A DNA stretch of 51,834 nt from Gammaproteobacteria bacterium (lineage in GTDB: Bacteria > Pseudomonadota > Gammaproteobacteria > Acidiferrobacterales > SZUA-150): positions 1 through 51,834 of the forward strand of contig JAOUOD010000016.1 of NCBI GenBank assembly GCA_029880545.1. The letters are read 5' to 3'. Of the stretch, positions 44,436-51,834 are shown in pieces. A program made the position numbers and the translations under genes. Position 1 is the first letter of the stretch. Every line of letters starts with the position of its first letter. The notes beneath the pieces were generated by a model. It ran no database searches, had not been told where the DNA came from, and saw nothing but the letters and a program-made list of their open reading frames with translations.

Positions 44436-45326
44436 TCAGCTTAGCGCCCACGCCGCGAATTGCTCGATCTCATCGCGATTGAGCAGAACCAGTTGGTGTT
44501 TCCTCGGGTTCAGTGACTGATCCGGTGTTGTATCCACATCCAGCCGTTGTAACAGGTAACCTACCAGCGCCCGACGTACCGGGATTTCAATAACGCCGTC
44601 TACGGCATGGTAATCAATATTGATGCCCAGGCGCTGCTTGTCGTTCAGGCCGGGGTGGGGCGCCAAATGCACCACTACCGCTTCGGACCAATCATCATCG
44701 TAATCCGCGCTGGACTCGGCGTCTTCGTCCAGCAATCGTGCGTCCTCGAATCGGGACAAGACGAAATCCCGGAAATCGTAGGTGGCCAGGTTGTAGCCGC
44801 GGACATGCCAACGTATTCCGGTGCTGACCAGGGCGTGGGGCTCGATGATGCGGTGTTCCTCCCCGTCGCGCGTACTCAGGGATCGATATGTCACCTGGAC
44901 CCGTTTTCGGGATTTGATCCCGCGGATGATCTGGGCGAGCACGTGCCTGTCCGGGTAGCGACCGGGCAGGGGCAGGAATTCCGCTGCCACTCCATAGACC
45001 AGGTCATCGCCGTATGGGCCGCCTGCAACGGCCAGGTTGGCGGCAACCAGGGGTAAAACGCTGGCAGGCTCAAGATCGGCAAACATGGCTACAAAGCCGG
45101 CAGAGGGCGTAAAACCATATACAGAATGGCGATATACCAGGTTGTCCGGAGCCAGGTCCGTATACAGTTTCAAATCCTTGGTGGCTGCCGCGTCCGACAA
45201 GCCGAAGGCTTTGGCTACATCGGAGCGAGTAACCACGCCGCTGTAAAAAGCCATGATTTCGATGTAGCGAAGACGTTGGAGGGTTGCCCACTTAATGTCT
45301 GCCAACAGTTTTTCCTTGGAACTCAT
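44436..45326 (-). CDS. WYL-domain transcriptional regulator, BrxR/CapW-like
   Basis: 296 residues. The N-terminal winged helix-turn-helix reads RLRYIEIMAFYSGVVTRSDVAKAFGLSDAAATKDLKLYTDLAPDNLVY (about 17-65). This matches the pattern of BrxR/CapW repressors. The middle carries a WYL domain (SRKRVQVTYRSLSTRDGEEHRIIEPHALVSTGIRWHVRGYN, about 137-177), and a C-terminal WCX-like extension ends the protein. These regulators usually sit beside phage-defence operons and sense a ligand through WYL. Here there is no such operon; the gene is divergent from recA with 226 bases between. The ATG at 45326 has GAGG about eleven bases upstream. Confidence 0.85.
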   Translation of the reverse strand: MSSKEKLLADIKWATLQRLRYIEIMAFYSGVVTRSDVAKAFGLSDAAATKDLKLYTDLAPDNLVYRHSVYGFTPSAGFVAMFADLEPASVLPLVAANLAVAGGPYGDDLVYGVAAEFLPLPGRYPDRHVLAQIIRGIKSRKRVQVTYRSLSTRDGEEHRIIEPHALVSTGIRWHVRGYNLATYDFRDFVLSRFEDARLLDEDAESSADYDDDWSEAVVVHLAPHPGLNDKQRLGINIDYHAVDGVIEIPVRRALVGYLLQRLDVDTTPDQSLNPRKHQLVLLNRDEIEQFAAWALS

Positions 45327-45440
45327 AGCGTTTGCGGCCTCGTAATTCGCTAAAACACAGTTTATTTGCCCTTATACGCGAAAAACACGCTTTAATTAAA
45401 TTTTACGATAACATAAAAAATAGCAAGGGCGTAAAAAATA

Positions 45441-45469
45441 TTGACATCTAGAAAAGTATCGCTCAGAAT
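45441..45469 (+). promoter_or_regulatory. Probable sigma-70 promoter of recA
   Basis: TTGACA at 45441-45446, a 17-base spacer and CAGAAT at 45464-45469 (4 of 6 match to TATAAT), about 85 bases before the recA ATG. A GC-rich hairpin (GAGGGG/CCCCTC, 45482-45496) lies in the leader. I did not find a CTGT-N8-ACAG LexA box nearby. Confidence 0.55.
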
Positions 45470-45552
45470 GCGATCCAGGTTGAGGGGTTTCCCCTCGAAA
45501 CAGCAGAAATCACATAAACAGTCGTTTCGACTTTTCGCACTGGAGAACAGCA

Positions 45553-46623
45553 ATGGCGGATGATCAGAGGAAAAAGGCCTTGGCGGCAGCCATGAGCCAG
45601 ATAGAGAAGCAGTTCGGCAAGGGTTCGGTAATGCGCCTGGGTGACCACGGTGCACAAAATATAGAAGCCATTCCAACAGGCTCCCTGAGCCTGGATATTG
45701 CCCTGGGTATTGGTGGATTGCCCAAGGGTCGGGTGGTTGAGATTTACGGGCCGGAGTCTTCAGGCAAGACCACGCTGACACTGCAGGCCATTGCCGAGTG
45801 CCAGAAGCTCGGCGGTACCGCCGCGTTTGTTGATGCGGAGCATGCGCTGGACCCGGATTATGCGCACAAGCTCGGCGTCAATACGGATGATCTGTTGGTA
45901 TCCCAGCCGGACACGGGTGAGCAAGCGCTGGAAATCGTCGACATGCTGGTGCGCTCAGGTGCTGTTGACCTGGTGGTTGTGGACTCGGTTGCTGCCTTGA
46001 CGCCAAAGGCCGAAATCGAGGGCGAGATGGGTGATTCCCACATGGGTCTCCAGGCTCGCCTGATGTCACAGGCGCTGCGCAAGCTGACCGGTAATATCAA
46101 GCGTGCCAACACCATGGTGATTTTCATTAACCAGATTCGCATGAAGATTGGCGTGATGTTTGGTAATCCCGAAACCACCACTGGCGGCAACGCGCTGAAG
46201 TTTTATGCGTCGGTTCGCCTGGACATTCGTCGCATAGGTGCGATCAAGAAAGGTGACGAAGTGGTGGGCAACCAGACACGCGTAAAAGTGGTCAAGAACA
46301 AGGTTGCGCCGCCGTTCAAGCAATGCGAGTTCGATATTCTCTATGGCGAAGGTATTTCGAAGGAAGGCGAACTCATTGATATGGGTGTTGATCAGGAAAT
46401 TGTCCAGAAATCCGGTGCCTGGTACAGCTACGGCGGTGATCGAATTGGCCAGGGCAAGGACAACGTGCGTAACTTCCTGAAAGAAAATCCCGCTATCGCT
46501 GCCGATATCGAGTCGCAGATTCGCGCCAAGCTGGCACTGAACCCGACAGCCATGAGCAGCAAGGCGAGCGATGATGCCGAGATTGAAGATGACGCCGATG
46601 AACTCATGGAGACTGAAGCTTGA
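45553..46623 (+). CDS. recA: Recombinase A
   Basis: A 356-residue RecA, the ATP-dependent strand-exchange and SOS co-protease. Seen are Walker [11 protein letters not shown] (about 66-75), [26 protein letters not shown] (Walker B and L1), and [26 protein letters not shown] (L2). The acidic C-terminal tail ([17 protein letters not shown]) is present. The ATG has CTGGAG upstream. Its TGA overlaps the recX start by four bases. No intein or insertion. Confidence 0.98.
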   Translation: MADDQRKKALAAAMSQIEKQFGKGSVMRLGDHGAQNIEAIPTGSLSLDIALGIGGLPKGRVVEIYGPESSGKTTLTLQAIAECQKLGGTAAFVDAEHALDPDYAHKLGVNTDDLLVSQPDTGEQALEIVDMLVRSGAVDLVVVDSVAALTPKAEIEGEMGDSHMGLQARLMSQALRKLTGNIKRANTMVIFINQIRMKIGVMFGNPETTTGGNALKFYASVRLDIRRIGAIKKGDEVVGNQTRVKVVKNKVAPPFKQCEFDILYGEGISKEGELIDMGVDQEIVQKSGAWYSYGGDRIGQGKDNVRNFLKENPAIAADIESQIRAKLALNPTAMSSKASDDAEIEDDADELMETEA

Positions 46624-47099
46624 GTTTGCCTGATTCGCTGAGGGATGACCCGTTCAGTCCTCAGCGGATGCGGGCCAAGGCCATGGACTACCTGGCTCGG
46701 CGGGAGCACGGCGCTGCCGAGTTGGTAGCCAAGCTCATAGCCAAGGACTGCCCGGCCCCGGTTGCCGAATCGGTGGTATCAAGACTGGTGGAAGAGAACC
46801 TGGTTTCAGATGAGCGCTACGTGGAAGCGCTGGTTAATTCCCGGCGTAATCGTGGTCAGGGTCCCCGGCGAATTCAGCAGGAGCTCAGGGACAAAGGCAT
46901 TACCGACGAGTTGATCGGCGCGTATCTCGATCATCGCGATCCGGTCTGGCTGGATAGTCTCAGGCAGGTACGAATAAAAAAATTTGGCTCCAAACCGGCT
47001 ATTGGGTATAAAGAGCGCGCGAAACAAGCGCGTTTTTTGCAGTACCGGGGGTTCAGCCCGGACCAGATTTTTCAGGTCCTGGGTGGTGACGAAGACTGA
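46620..47099 (+). CDS. recX: Regulatory protein RecX
   Basis: 159 residues, three-helix repeats. It binds RecA filaments and limits recombination. Seen are [54 protein letters not shown] and [23 protein letters not shown]. The start is TTG 46620 overlapping the recA stop (TTGA), giving translational coupling; a TTG at 46626 is the alternative. Sixteen bases separate it from alaS. Confidence 0.93.
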   Translation: MSLPDSLRDDPFSPQRMRAKAMDYLARREHGAAELVAKLIAKDCPAPVAESVVSRLVEENLVSDERYVEALVNSRRNRGQGPRRIQQELRDKGITDELIGAYLDHRDPVWLDSLRQVRIKKFGSKPAIGYKERAKQARFLQYRGFSPDQIFQVLGGDED

Positions 47100-47115
47100 T
47101 AGAGACTGGGTCAAT

Positions 47116-49707
47116 ATGAAAAGTGCTGAAATAAGACAGCGGTTCCTGGATTACTTCAATCGAAACGGACACGAAGTGGTGGCATCCGCGCCGCTGATTC
47201 CGGGCAATGATCCAACGCTTTTGTTTACCAATGCCGGCATGAACCAGTTCAAGGATGTGTTTCTTGGCCAGGATACCCGTAGTTACGTGCGCGCAGCCAG
47301 CAGCCAGCGATGCCTGCGTGCCGGTGGCAAGCATAATGACCTCGAAAACGTCGGTTACACGGCACGCCATCACACATTTTTTGAAATGCTTGGCAACTTC
47401 AGTTTTGGTGATTATTTCAAAAAAGAGGCAATCGAGTTTGCCTGGGAGTTTCTGACCAGGGAGATGAAGTTGCCCGAGGAAAGACTCTGGGTAACAGTTT
47501 ACAAGGACGACCAGGAGGCCGAAGACCTGTGGCTCAAGCACATGGGCGTGAATCCCGATCGTTTTTCACGCCTGGGTGAAAAGGATAATTTCTGGTCCAT
47601 GGGAGATACCGGCCCGTGCGGTCCTTGTTCCGAGATTTTTTATGACCACGGGGCCGATGTGGCTGGTGGCCCTCCGGGAACTCCGGATGAAGATGGCGAC
47701 CGCTACGTGGAAATCTGGAACCTGGTATTTATGCAATTTAACCGGGCTGCTGACGGCGCCATGACGCCTTTACCCAAGCCATCGGTTGATACCGGTATGG
47801 GGCTTGAGCGTATCTCGGCAGTAATGCAGGGCGTGCACAGCAACTACGAGATTGACCTGTTCCAGGGCTTGATTGGCGCTATTGCGGATTTGCTCAAGGT
47901 TAAAGACAGGCAAAGCAAGTCACTTAACGTTATCGCTGATCATATTCGCGCCTGCGCGTTCCTGGTGCTGGACGGTATTTTCCCTTCCAATGAAGGGCGG
48001 GGTTATGTGTTGCGTCGCATCATGCGGCGCGCCATTCGTCATGGCCATCATCTTGGCGCAACAGAACCGTTCTTCTACAAGCTGGTTCGACCCCTGATTG
48101 ACCAGATGGGTGGCGCTTACCCGGAACTGGCGCGCACGCGCGAACAGATCGAGAAAGTTTTGCGCCAGGAGGAAGAGCGTTTTGCCGAAACCCTGGATCA
48201 CGGCATGCGCGTACTGGAAGATGCGATTGCATCATTGAAGGCCGATACCATCCCGGGAGACGTTGTATTCCAATTATACGATACGTACGGATTCCCTGTT
48301 GACCTGACTGCCGATATTGCGCGTGAGCGTGAGCTCAAAGTGGACATGGCAGGGTTCAACCAGGCTATGGATGCACAGCGTGAACGTGCGCGTTCCGCAT
48401 CCAGCTTCAAGACCGCGCAACTTGAAACCATTTCTGCACCGGAAATTGATGCTGAATTTACCGGTTATGCCGCACTGCATGGCCAGGCAAAGATCCAGCT
48501 GCTGCACGCCGCGGCCGGCGAGGGTGCTGTACTGAATGAAGGCGAGGAGGGCGTAATCTTCCTGGATCGGACACCGTTTTATGCCGAGTCAGGTGGCCAA
48601 GTGGGAGATCGCGGGCGCCTGGTTGCCAATGGCGCGGTATTTGAAGTGCTGGATACGCAAAAAGGTCACGCGCATATTGGCAAGGTAATCCAGGGCAAGT
48701 TTGAGCTTAATGCTGCAGTTGAATGTGAGGTTGATAGCGCGAGACGCGAGGCAACTGCATTTAATCATTCCGCCACGCATTTGATGCACGCCGCGTTGAG
48801 GAAAGTGCTTGGTGAGCATGTGCAACAAAAAGGTTCGCTAGTAGATCCACAGCGCCTGCGTTTTGATTTTTCACATTTCGAAGCGGTTACATCAGAACAG
48901 CTTCGCGAAATTGAATCCCTGGTTAATGCCGAGATCCGCCAAAATAATGAAGTCGATACCCGGGAAATGTCTGTTGATGCTGCAATGCAAGCCGGTGCCA
49001 TGGCGTTATTTGGCGAAAAATATGGCGACCTGGTCCGGGTCGTCGGTATGGGCGGGTTTTCGAAGGAGTTGTGTGGTGGCACACACGTAAAACGTACCGG
49101 AGACATTGGTCTTTTCCGGATAACGTCGGAAAGTGGCGTCGCGGCCGGTGTACGACGCATTGAGGCAGTGACCGGTGCCGTGGCGCTTGAATATGTCAGA
49201 TCAAAAGAAGATCAGCTGGATCGTGTGGCCGGTTTGCTCAAGGCAAAGGGTGACGATGTGGAAGCCAAGGTCAGTCAGCTCAATGACCGGCTAAAACACC
49301 TGGAAAAGGAACTGACCCGGGCCAGGGAGCAACTGGCAGCAGGTTCCGGAGACGCCTTGCTTGACCAGGTTGTCGAGATTAACGGTATCAAGGTGCTTGC
49401 AGCCAACCTTGACGGTGCTGACAGTAAAACGCTGCGCGACACAATGGACCGACTCAAGGACAAGCTCCAGGAGGCAGTCATAGTTCTTGCTGCCGTGGAT
49501 GGCGACAAGGTGTCTTTGGTTGCGGGCGTGACAAAAGCGCTCACCGGCCAATTTAAGGCCGGAGACCTGATTCGAGATGTTGCTGCTATGGTTGGCGGAA
49601 AGGGTGGCGGCCGACCTGATATGGCGCAGGCTGGCGGAAATCATCCTGAAAAGCTGCCTGAAGCTCTGGCACTGGTGTCAGACTGGGTTCGCTCAAAAAT
49701 CTCCTGA
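47116..49707 (+). CDS. alaS: Alanyl-tRNA synthetase
   Basis: 863 residues. The class II catalytic core begins [22 protein letters not shown] and contains [15 protein letters not shown] and [19 protein letters not shown]. The editing domain has [19 protein letters not shown] (His pair) and the Cys of ELCGGTHV. The C-terminal coiled coil and C-Ala domain with [20 protein letters not shown] complete it. Full length as in other bacteria. The start is ATG 47116; the open frame upstream lies in recX and is not similar. It lies in the conserved recA-recX-alaS-lysC-csrA order. Confidence 0.98.
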   Translation: MKSAEIRQRFLDYFNRNGHEVVASAPLIPGNDPTLLFTNAGMNQFKDVFLGQDTRSYVRAASSQRCLRAGGKHNDLENVGYTARHHTFFEMLGNFSFGDYFKKEAIEFAWEFLTREMKLPEERLWVTVYKDDQEAEDLWLKHMGVNPDRFSRLGEKDNFWSMGDTGPCGPCSEIFYDHGADVAGGPPGTPDEDGDRYVEIWNLVFMQFNRAADGAMTPLPKPSVDTGMGLERISAVMQGVHSNYEIDLFQGLIGAIADLLKVKDRQSKSLNVIADHIRACAFLVLDGIFPSNEGRGYVLRRIMRRAIRHGHHLGATEPFFYKLVRPLIDQMGGAYPELARTREQIEKVLRQEEERFAETLDHGMRVLEDAIASLKADTIPGDVVFQLYDTYGFPVDLTADIARERELKVDMAGFNQAMDAQRERARSASSFKTAQLETISAPEIDAEFTGYAALHGQAKIQLLHAAAGEGAVLNEGEEGVIFLDRTPFYAESGGQVGDRGRLVANGAVFEVLDTQKGHAHIGKVIQGKFELNAAVECEVDSARREATAFNHSATHLMHAALRKVLGEHVQQKGSLVDPQRLRFDFSHFEAVTSEQLREIESLVNAEIRQNNEVDTREMSVDAAMQAGAMALFGEKYGDLVRVVGMGGFSKELCGGTHVKRTGDIGLFRITSESGVAAGVRRIEAVTGAVALEYVRSKEDQLDRVAGLLKAKGDDVEAKVSQLNDRLKHLEKELTRAREQLAAGSGDALLDQVVEINGIKVLAANLDGADSKTLRDTMDRLKDKLQEAVIVLAAVDGDKVSLVAGVTKALTGQFKAGDLIRDVAAMVGGKGGGRPDMAQAGGNHPEKLPEALALVSDWVRSKIS

Positions 49708-49709
49708 TG

Positions 49710-49726
49710 CCCGGTGAGCCGGGTTT
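49710..49726 (+). terminator. Short possible terminator after alaS
   Basis: CCCGG and CCGGG with loop TGAG, followed by TTTG, directly behind the alaS stop. The stem is only 5 bp and the T-run short, so at most weak. Confidence 0.35.
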
Positions 49727-49832
49727 GTGCCGGCTGCCTGGAATGGTTCTTTTCTTTATCCTTTTCGGATATTTACTCCAGCGTGTAAAGTGGGTTTAAT
49801 CGGCGCCTCCTTAACGTCTTTCAGATTTCATT

Positions 49833-51062
49833 ATGGCACTAATCGTTCAAAAATATGGTGGCACCTCAGTCGGTAATCCGGAGCGTATAACCAATGTCGC
49901 CAACAAGGTTGCTCGCATGCATGCAGAGGGTAACCAGGTTGTAGTCGTGGTTTCAGCCATGAGCGGCGAGACCAATCGTTTGATTGACTTGGCGAATCAG
50001 GTATCTGATGACCCATCACCGCGGGAGCTGGATGTGCTGGTTTCAACCGGGGAACAAGTCACCATTGCATTGCTGGCGATGGCGTTACATAAAAAAGGCG
50101 TTGAGGCTGTCTCCTATACCGGTTACCAGGTTCATATTCGTACCGATAACGTTCACGGCAAGGCGCGCATTCAGGATATCGATGGTCAGCGGGTCAAGAC
50201 CGACCTGGATGCCGGACGAGTGGTGGTGGTCGCAGGGTTTCAGGGGGTTGACGAGAGCAACAATATCACGACCCTGGGGCGTGGCGGTTCTGACACTACC
50301 GCGGTTGCTATGGCAGCGGCACTCAAGGCAGACGAGTGCCAGATTTATACTGACGTCGATGGCGTGTACACCACGGATCCACGAATTGTTGCCGAAGCGC
50401 GACGCCTTGATCGCATTACGGTTGAGGAAATGCTGGAAATGGCGAGCCTGGGAGCCAAGGTGCTCCAGATTCGCTCGGTTGAATTTGCCGGAAAATACCG
50501 GGTACCGCTGCGAGTTTTGTCCTCGTTTGAGGATGGTCCAGGTACCCTGATTACCTATGATGAGGACGAAGACATGGAACAAGCGCGGATTTCGGGTATT
50601 GCATTTAACCGGGATGAAGCTAAGCTGACTCTTATGGGGGTGCCTGACAAGCCTGGCATCGCCTCACGGATTCTGGGCGCGGTAGCCGGCGCCAACATCA
50701 ACGTGGACATGATCATCCAGAATACGGGTGAAGATGGCACCACAGATTTCAGCTTTACAGTCCACAGAAATGACTATACTAAAGGAAAGGGTATTCTTGC
50801 GACGGTAGGCAAGGACTTGGGCGCCACAGAAGTTTCCGGTGATGACAAAATCGTCAAAATTTCGGTGGTTGGCGTCGGAATGCGTTCACACGCAGGTATC
50901 GCCAGCACCATGTTCGCCGCGCTCGCGGACGAGGGAATAAATATTCAGATGATTTCCACGTCAGAGATTAAGATTTCTGTGATCGTGGACGAAAAGTATC
51001 TTGAGCTGGGCGTACGGGCGTTGCACTCCGCGTTTGGCCTTGAACAAGGTACTACTGACTAA
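49833..51062 (+). CDS. lysC: Aspartate kinase (lysine-sensitive type, single-domain kinase with two ACT domains)
   Basis: 409 residues. It phosphorylates aspartate at the head of the lysine, threonine and methionine pathway. The N-terminal kinase has KYGGTSVGNPERI (about 7-19), VVVVSAMSGETNRLI, and LGRGGSDTTAVAMAAALKADECQIYTDVDGVYTTDPRIV. Two C-terminal ACT domains (about 265-409) include GVPDKPGIASRILGAV and GIASTMFAALADEGINIQMISTSEIKISVIV for allosteric control. In related bacteria this two-ACT form is inhibited by lysine plus threonine or by lysine alone. It lies between alaS and csrA; an internal alternate start for a beta subunit is possible but not shown. Confidence 0.96.
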   Translation: MALIVQKYGGTSVGNPERITNVANKVARMHAEGNQVVVVVSAMSGETNRLIDLANQVSDDPSPRELDVLVSTGEQVTIALLAMALHKKGVEAVSYTGYQVHIRTDNVHGKARIQDIDGQRVKTDLDAGRVVVVAGFQGVDESNNITTLGRGGSDTTAVAMAAALKADECQIYTDVDGVYTTDPRIVAEARRLDRITVEEMLEMASLGAKVLQIRSVEFAGKYRVPLRVLSSFEDGPGTLITYDEDEDMEQARISGIAFNRDEAKLTLMGVPDKPGIASRILGAVAGANINVDMIIQNTGEDGTTDFSFTVHRNDYTKGKGILATVGKDLGATEVSGDDKIVKISVVGVGMRSHAGIASTMFAALADEGINIQMISTSEIKISVIVDEKYLELGVRALHSAFGLEQGTTD

Positions 51063-51184
51063 GTGGTCCTTACCCGCAGCGGTTTGGCGGGAATAATATA
51101 AATGCATCGTAAAGTGACTTCAGGGAAGTAGTGCAGGGGTGGTCCGGTAGATTGCCGGACTTCAATCGGGTGTGATCATGGCTG

Positions 51185-51349
51185 GATATAGATGGATTTA
51201 TGGTCTATATCAATGAGCGCAGACGTGCCCAAGGGTGCTTCCGGTCCGACGTTTTTTATTCGAATGATCGGGGTTGTCTGAACAGGAGTTCAGCTTCAAG
51301 GAGTGGAACGAATGAAAAAATATGTATGCAGTAGCAGGAGTGCAGCACG
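51185..51349 (+). promoter_or_regulatory. csrA leader with hairpins and GGA motifs (candidate CsrA autoregulatory region)
   Basis: An 8-bp hairpin (GATATAGA/TCTATATC, 51185-51211) is followed by CTGAAC-AGGA-GTTCAG at 51278-51293, whose loop presents GGA exactly as CsrA sites do. Further GGA motifs lie at 51300-51302, 51305-51307 and in the ribosome site AGGAG at 51336-51340. CsrA represses its own translation in E. coli through several such sites. A short ORF at 51312 overlaps this leader. Confidence 0.5.
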
Positions 51350-51356
51350 ATGCTGA
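51312..51356 (+). CDS. Candidate 14-residue leader peptide overlapping the csrA start
   Basis: ATG at 51312 is preceded by AAGGAG (51298-51303) with an eight-base spacer, a better site than csrA's own. The frame reads [14 protein letters not shown] and its TGA at 51354-51356 lies just past the csrA ATG at 51350, in another frame. Ribosomes finishing here would sit on the csrA start, so it may couple or tune csrA translation. It could also be chance; length is too short for domain evidence. Confidence 0.35.
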   Translation: MKKYVCSSRSAARC

Positions 51357-51565
51357 TTTTGACGAGACGAGTGGGTGAGACGCTGAACATCGGGGACGAA
51401 ATTCGCGTTACGGTTTTGGGTATCAAAGGTAACCAGGTTCGGATTGGAGTTACCGCACCGAAAGATGTTCCCGTGCATCGTGAAGAGATTTACGAGCGCA
51501 TTCAAAAAGAAAAAGATGGCGATGCGAATGGTAACGCTATTGACAAGGAGGCGGGCGTCGGCTGA
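51350..51565 (+). CDS. csrA: Carbon storage regulator CsrA
   Basis: 71 residues. The conserved [51 protein letters not shown] spans residues 1-51, with Arg and the VHREEIY strand that contact RNA. It dimerises, binds GGA in mRNA leaders and blocks translation or changes stability of many mRNAs controlling carbon flux, motility and biofilm. The C-terminal tail ([20 protein letters not shown]) is longer than E. coli's 61 residues. The ribosome site is AGGAG about ten bases before ATG. Confidence 0.97.
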   Translation: MLILTRRVGETLNIGDEIRVTVLGIKGNQVRIGVTAPKDVPVHREEIYERIQKEKDGDANGNAIDKEAGVG

Positions 51566-51633
51566 TTCCCGCTATCGCTTCTTTACGTTGGCGGGCTGTG
51601 CAGGTATCCTTGCGGCCCGCGCAACAGCGTGAA

Positions 51634-51726
51634 GGAGAGATGGCCGAGAGGCTGAAGGCGCTCCCCTGCTAAGGGAGTATGGGGTTAAAAGCTCCATCGA
51701 GGGTTCGAATCCCTCTCTCTCCGCCA
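51634..51726 (+). tRNA. tRNA-Ser (anticodon GCT)
   Basis: A 93-base class II tRNA. Acceptor GGAGAGA/TCTCTCC, anticodon loop CTGCTAA giving GCT (reads AGC and AGU), long variable arm, T arm with GGTTCGAAT, and encoded CCA at 51724-51726. It follows csrA, as in many gammaproteobacteria, and a strong terminator follows at 51731. Confidence 0.97.
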
Positions 51727-51730
51727 GACC

Positions 51731-51767
51731 AAATAAAAAAGACCCCCTTGCGGGGTCTTTTTTATTT
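51731..51767. terminator. Strong bidirectional terminator after tRNA-Ser
   Basis: GACCCC and GGGGTC with a 5-base loop (CTTGC) make the core; AAATAAAAAA and TTTTTTATTT extend the stem to 16 bp with A/T flanks on both strands. It ends the csrA/tRNA transcript and would also stop transcripts entering from the right. Confidence 0.95.
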
Positions 51768-51787
51768 GATTGGTGATGTGTGCAGGT

Positions 51788-51803
51788 ATTCGAACCCTCG
51801 ATG
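51788..51803 (-). repeat. Inverted 16-bp fragment of the tRNA-Ser variable/T arm
   Basis: ATTCGAACCCTCGATG here is the exact reverse complement of bases 51695-51710 of the tRNA-Ser gene; the flanking AGCT and CCT also nearly match. The match lies 62 bases past the tRNA end, on the opposite strand, and the window ends soon after. It may be part of a second tRNA-derived sequence or of an integration site. Confidence 0.7.
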
Positions 51804-51834
51804 AAAGCTATAGGCCGGTTCGACGACCGCATGG

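Noticed and set aside
45327-45552. LexA (SOS) box in front of recA
   Set aside because: No CTGT-N8-ACAG match could be found by eye; a few isolated ACAG or CTG words are not spaced correctly.
51572-51832. 86-codon minus-strand frame reading EREGFEPSMELLTPYSLSRG
   Set aside because: This is the familiar false translation of the tRNA-Ser gene region, not a protein.

Overview
The window looks like chromosomal DNA of a gammaproteobacterium. The evidence is gene order: queA-tgt-yajC-secD-secF, then glyA-nrdR-ribD-ribE ... ribB(X)-ribH-nusB-thiL-pgpA, then pncC-recA-recX-alaS-lysC-csrA-tRNA-Ser, all with gammaproteobacterial-type proteins. I cannot place it more finely. A TRAP transporter, a TSUP anion permease, large phosphorelay kinases and many secreted or lipid-anchored proteins fit a free-living, probably aquatic, Gram-negative bacterium.

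Layout. 1-3.7 kb: the 5' part of a fold-III ornithine/lysine-type decarboxylase, a nitroreductase, and a Xre/ParS-RES toxin-antitoxin pair. 3.7-8.9 kb: a more AT-rich accessory stretch holding an orphan lipoprotein, a REP-associated tyrosine transposase (RAYT) bracketed by inverted REP-like hairpins (a third copy lies near 1.54 kb), and a two-gene operon of secreted proteins, one with an Ig-like domain and an LAS-type zinc peptidase domain. 8.9-12.8 kb: a TSUP permease and a dctPQM TRAP operon with a hairpin plus T-run between dctP and dctQ. 13.2-17.2 kb: two overlapping or adjacent sensor kinase genes; one carries a perfect 384-bp tandem duplication of its PAS domain. 18-24.8 kb: tRNA-Leu(CAA), queA, a His-rich secreted protein, tgt, yajC, secD, secF. 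25-27.1 kb: an unrecognised multi-pass membrane protein paired with a VWA-domain lipoprotein.

27.3-36.6 kb is the glyA/riboflavin/nusB/thiL/pgpA housekeeping run. It is interrupted on the opposite strand by a Ser/Thr kinase and a lipoprotein. Behind this insertion ribB(X) has acquired its own leader, which can form mutually exclusive hairpins and is not an FMN riboswitch. The GTP cyclohydrolase II half of that enzyme has lost its zinc cysteines. 36.6-43.9 kb is an envelope region: a beta-lactamase-fold protein that has lost its catalytic lysine, its apparently active paralogue 4 kb away, a FecR-SPOR protein, a Sel1-repeat protein and a UDP-GlcNAc-type dehydrogenase.

43.9-51.8 kb contains pncC, a BrxR/CapW-like WYL regulator divergent from recA, recA-recX, alaS, lysC and csrA. 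The csrA leader has several GGA motifs, one in a hairpin loop, and a 14-codon ORF overlapping the csrA start. tRNA-Ser(GCU) and a strong terminator follow. A 16-bp inverted fragment of the tRNA lies just before the window ends. Several genes (antitoxin, hybrid kinase, thiL, nucleotide-sugar dehydrogenase, recX) appear to start with TTG. I found no complete insertion sequence, CRISPR array, rRNA or prophage.
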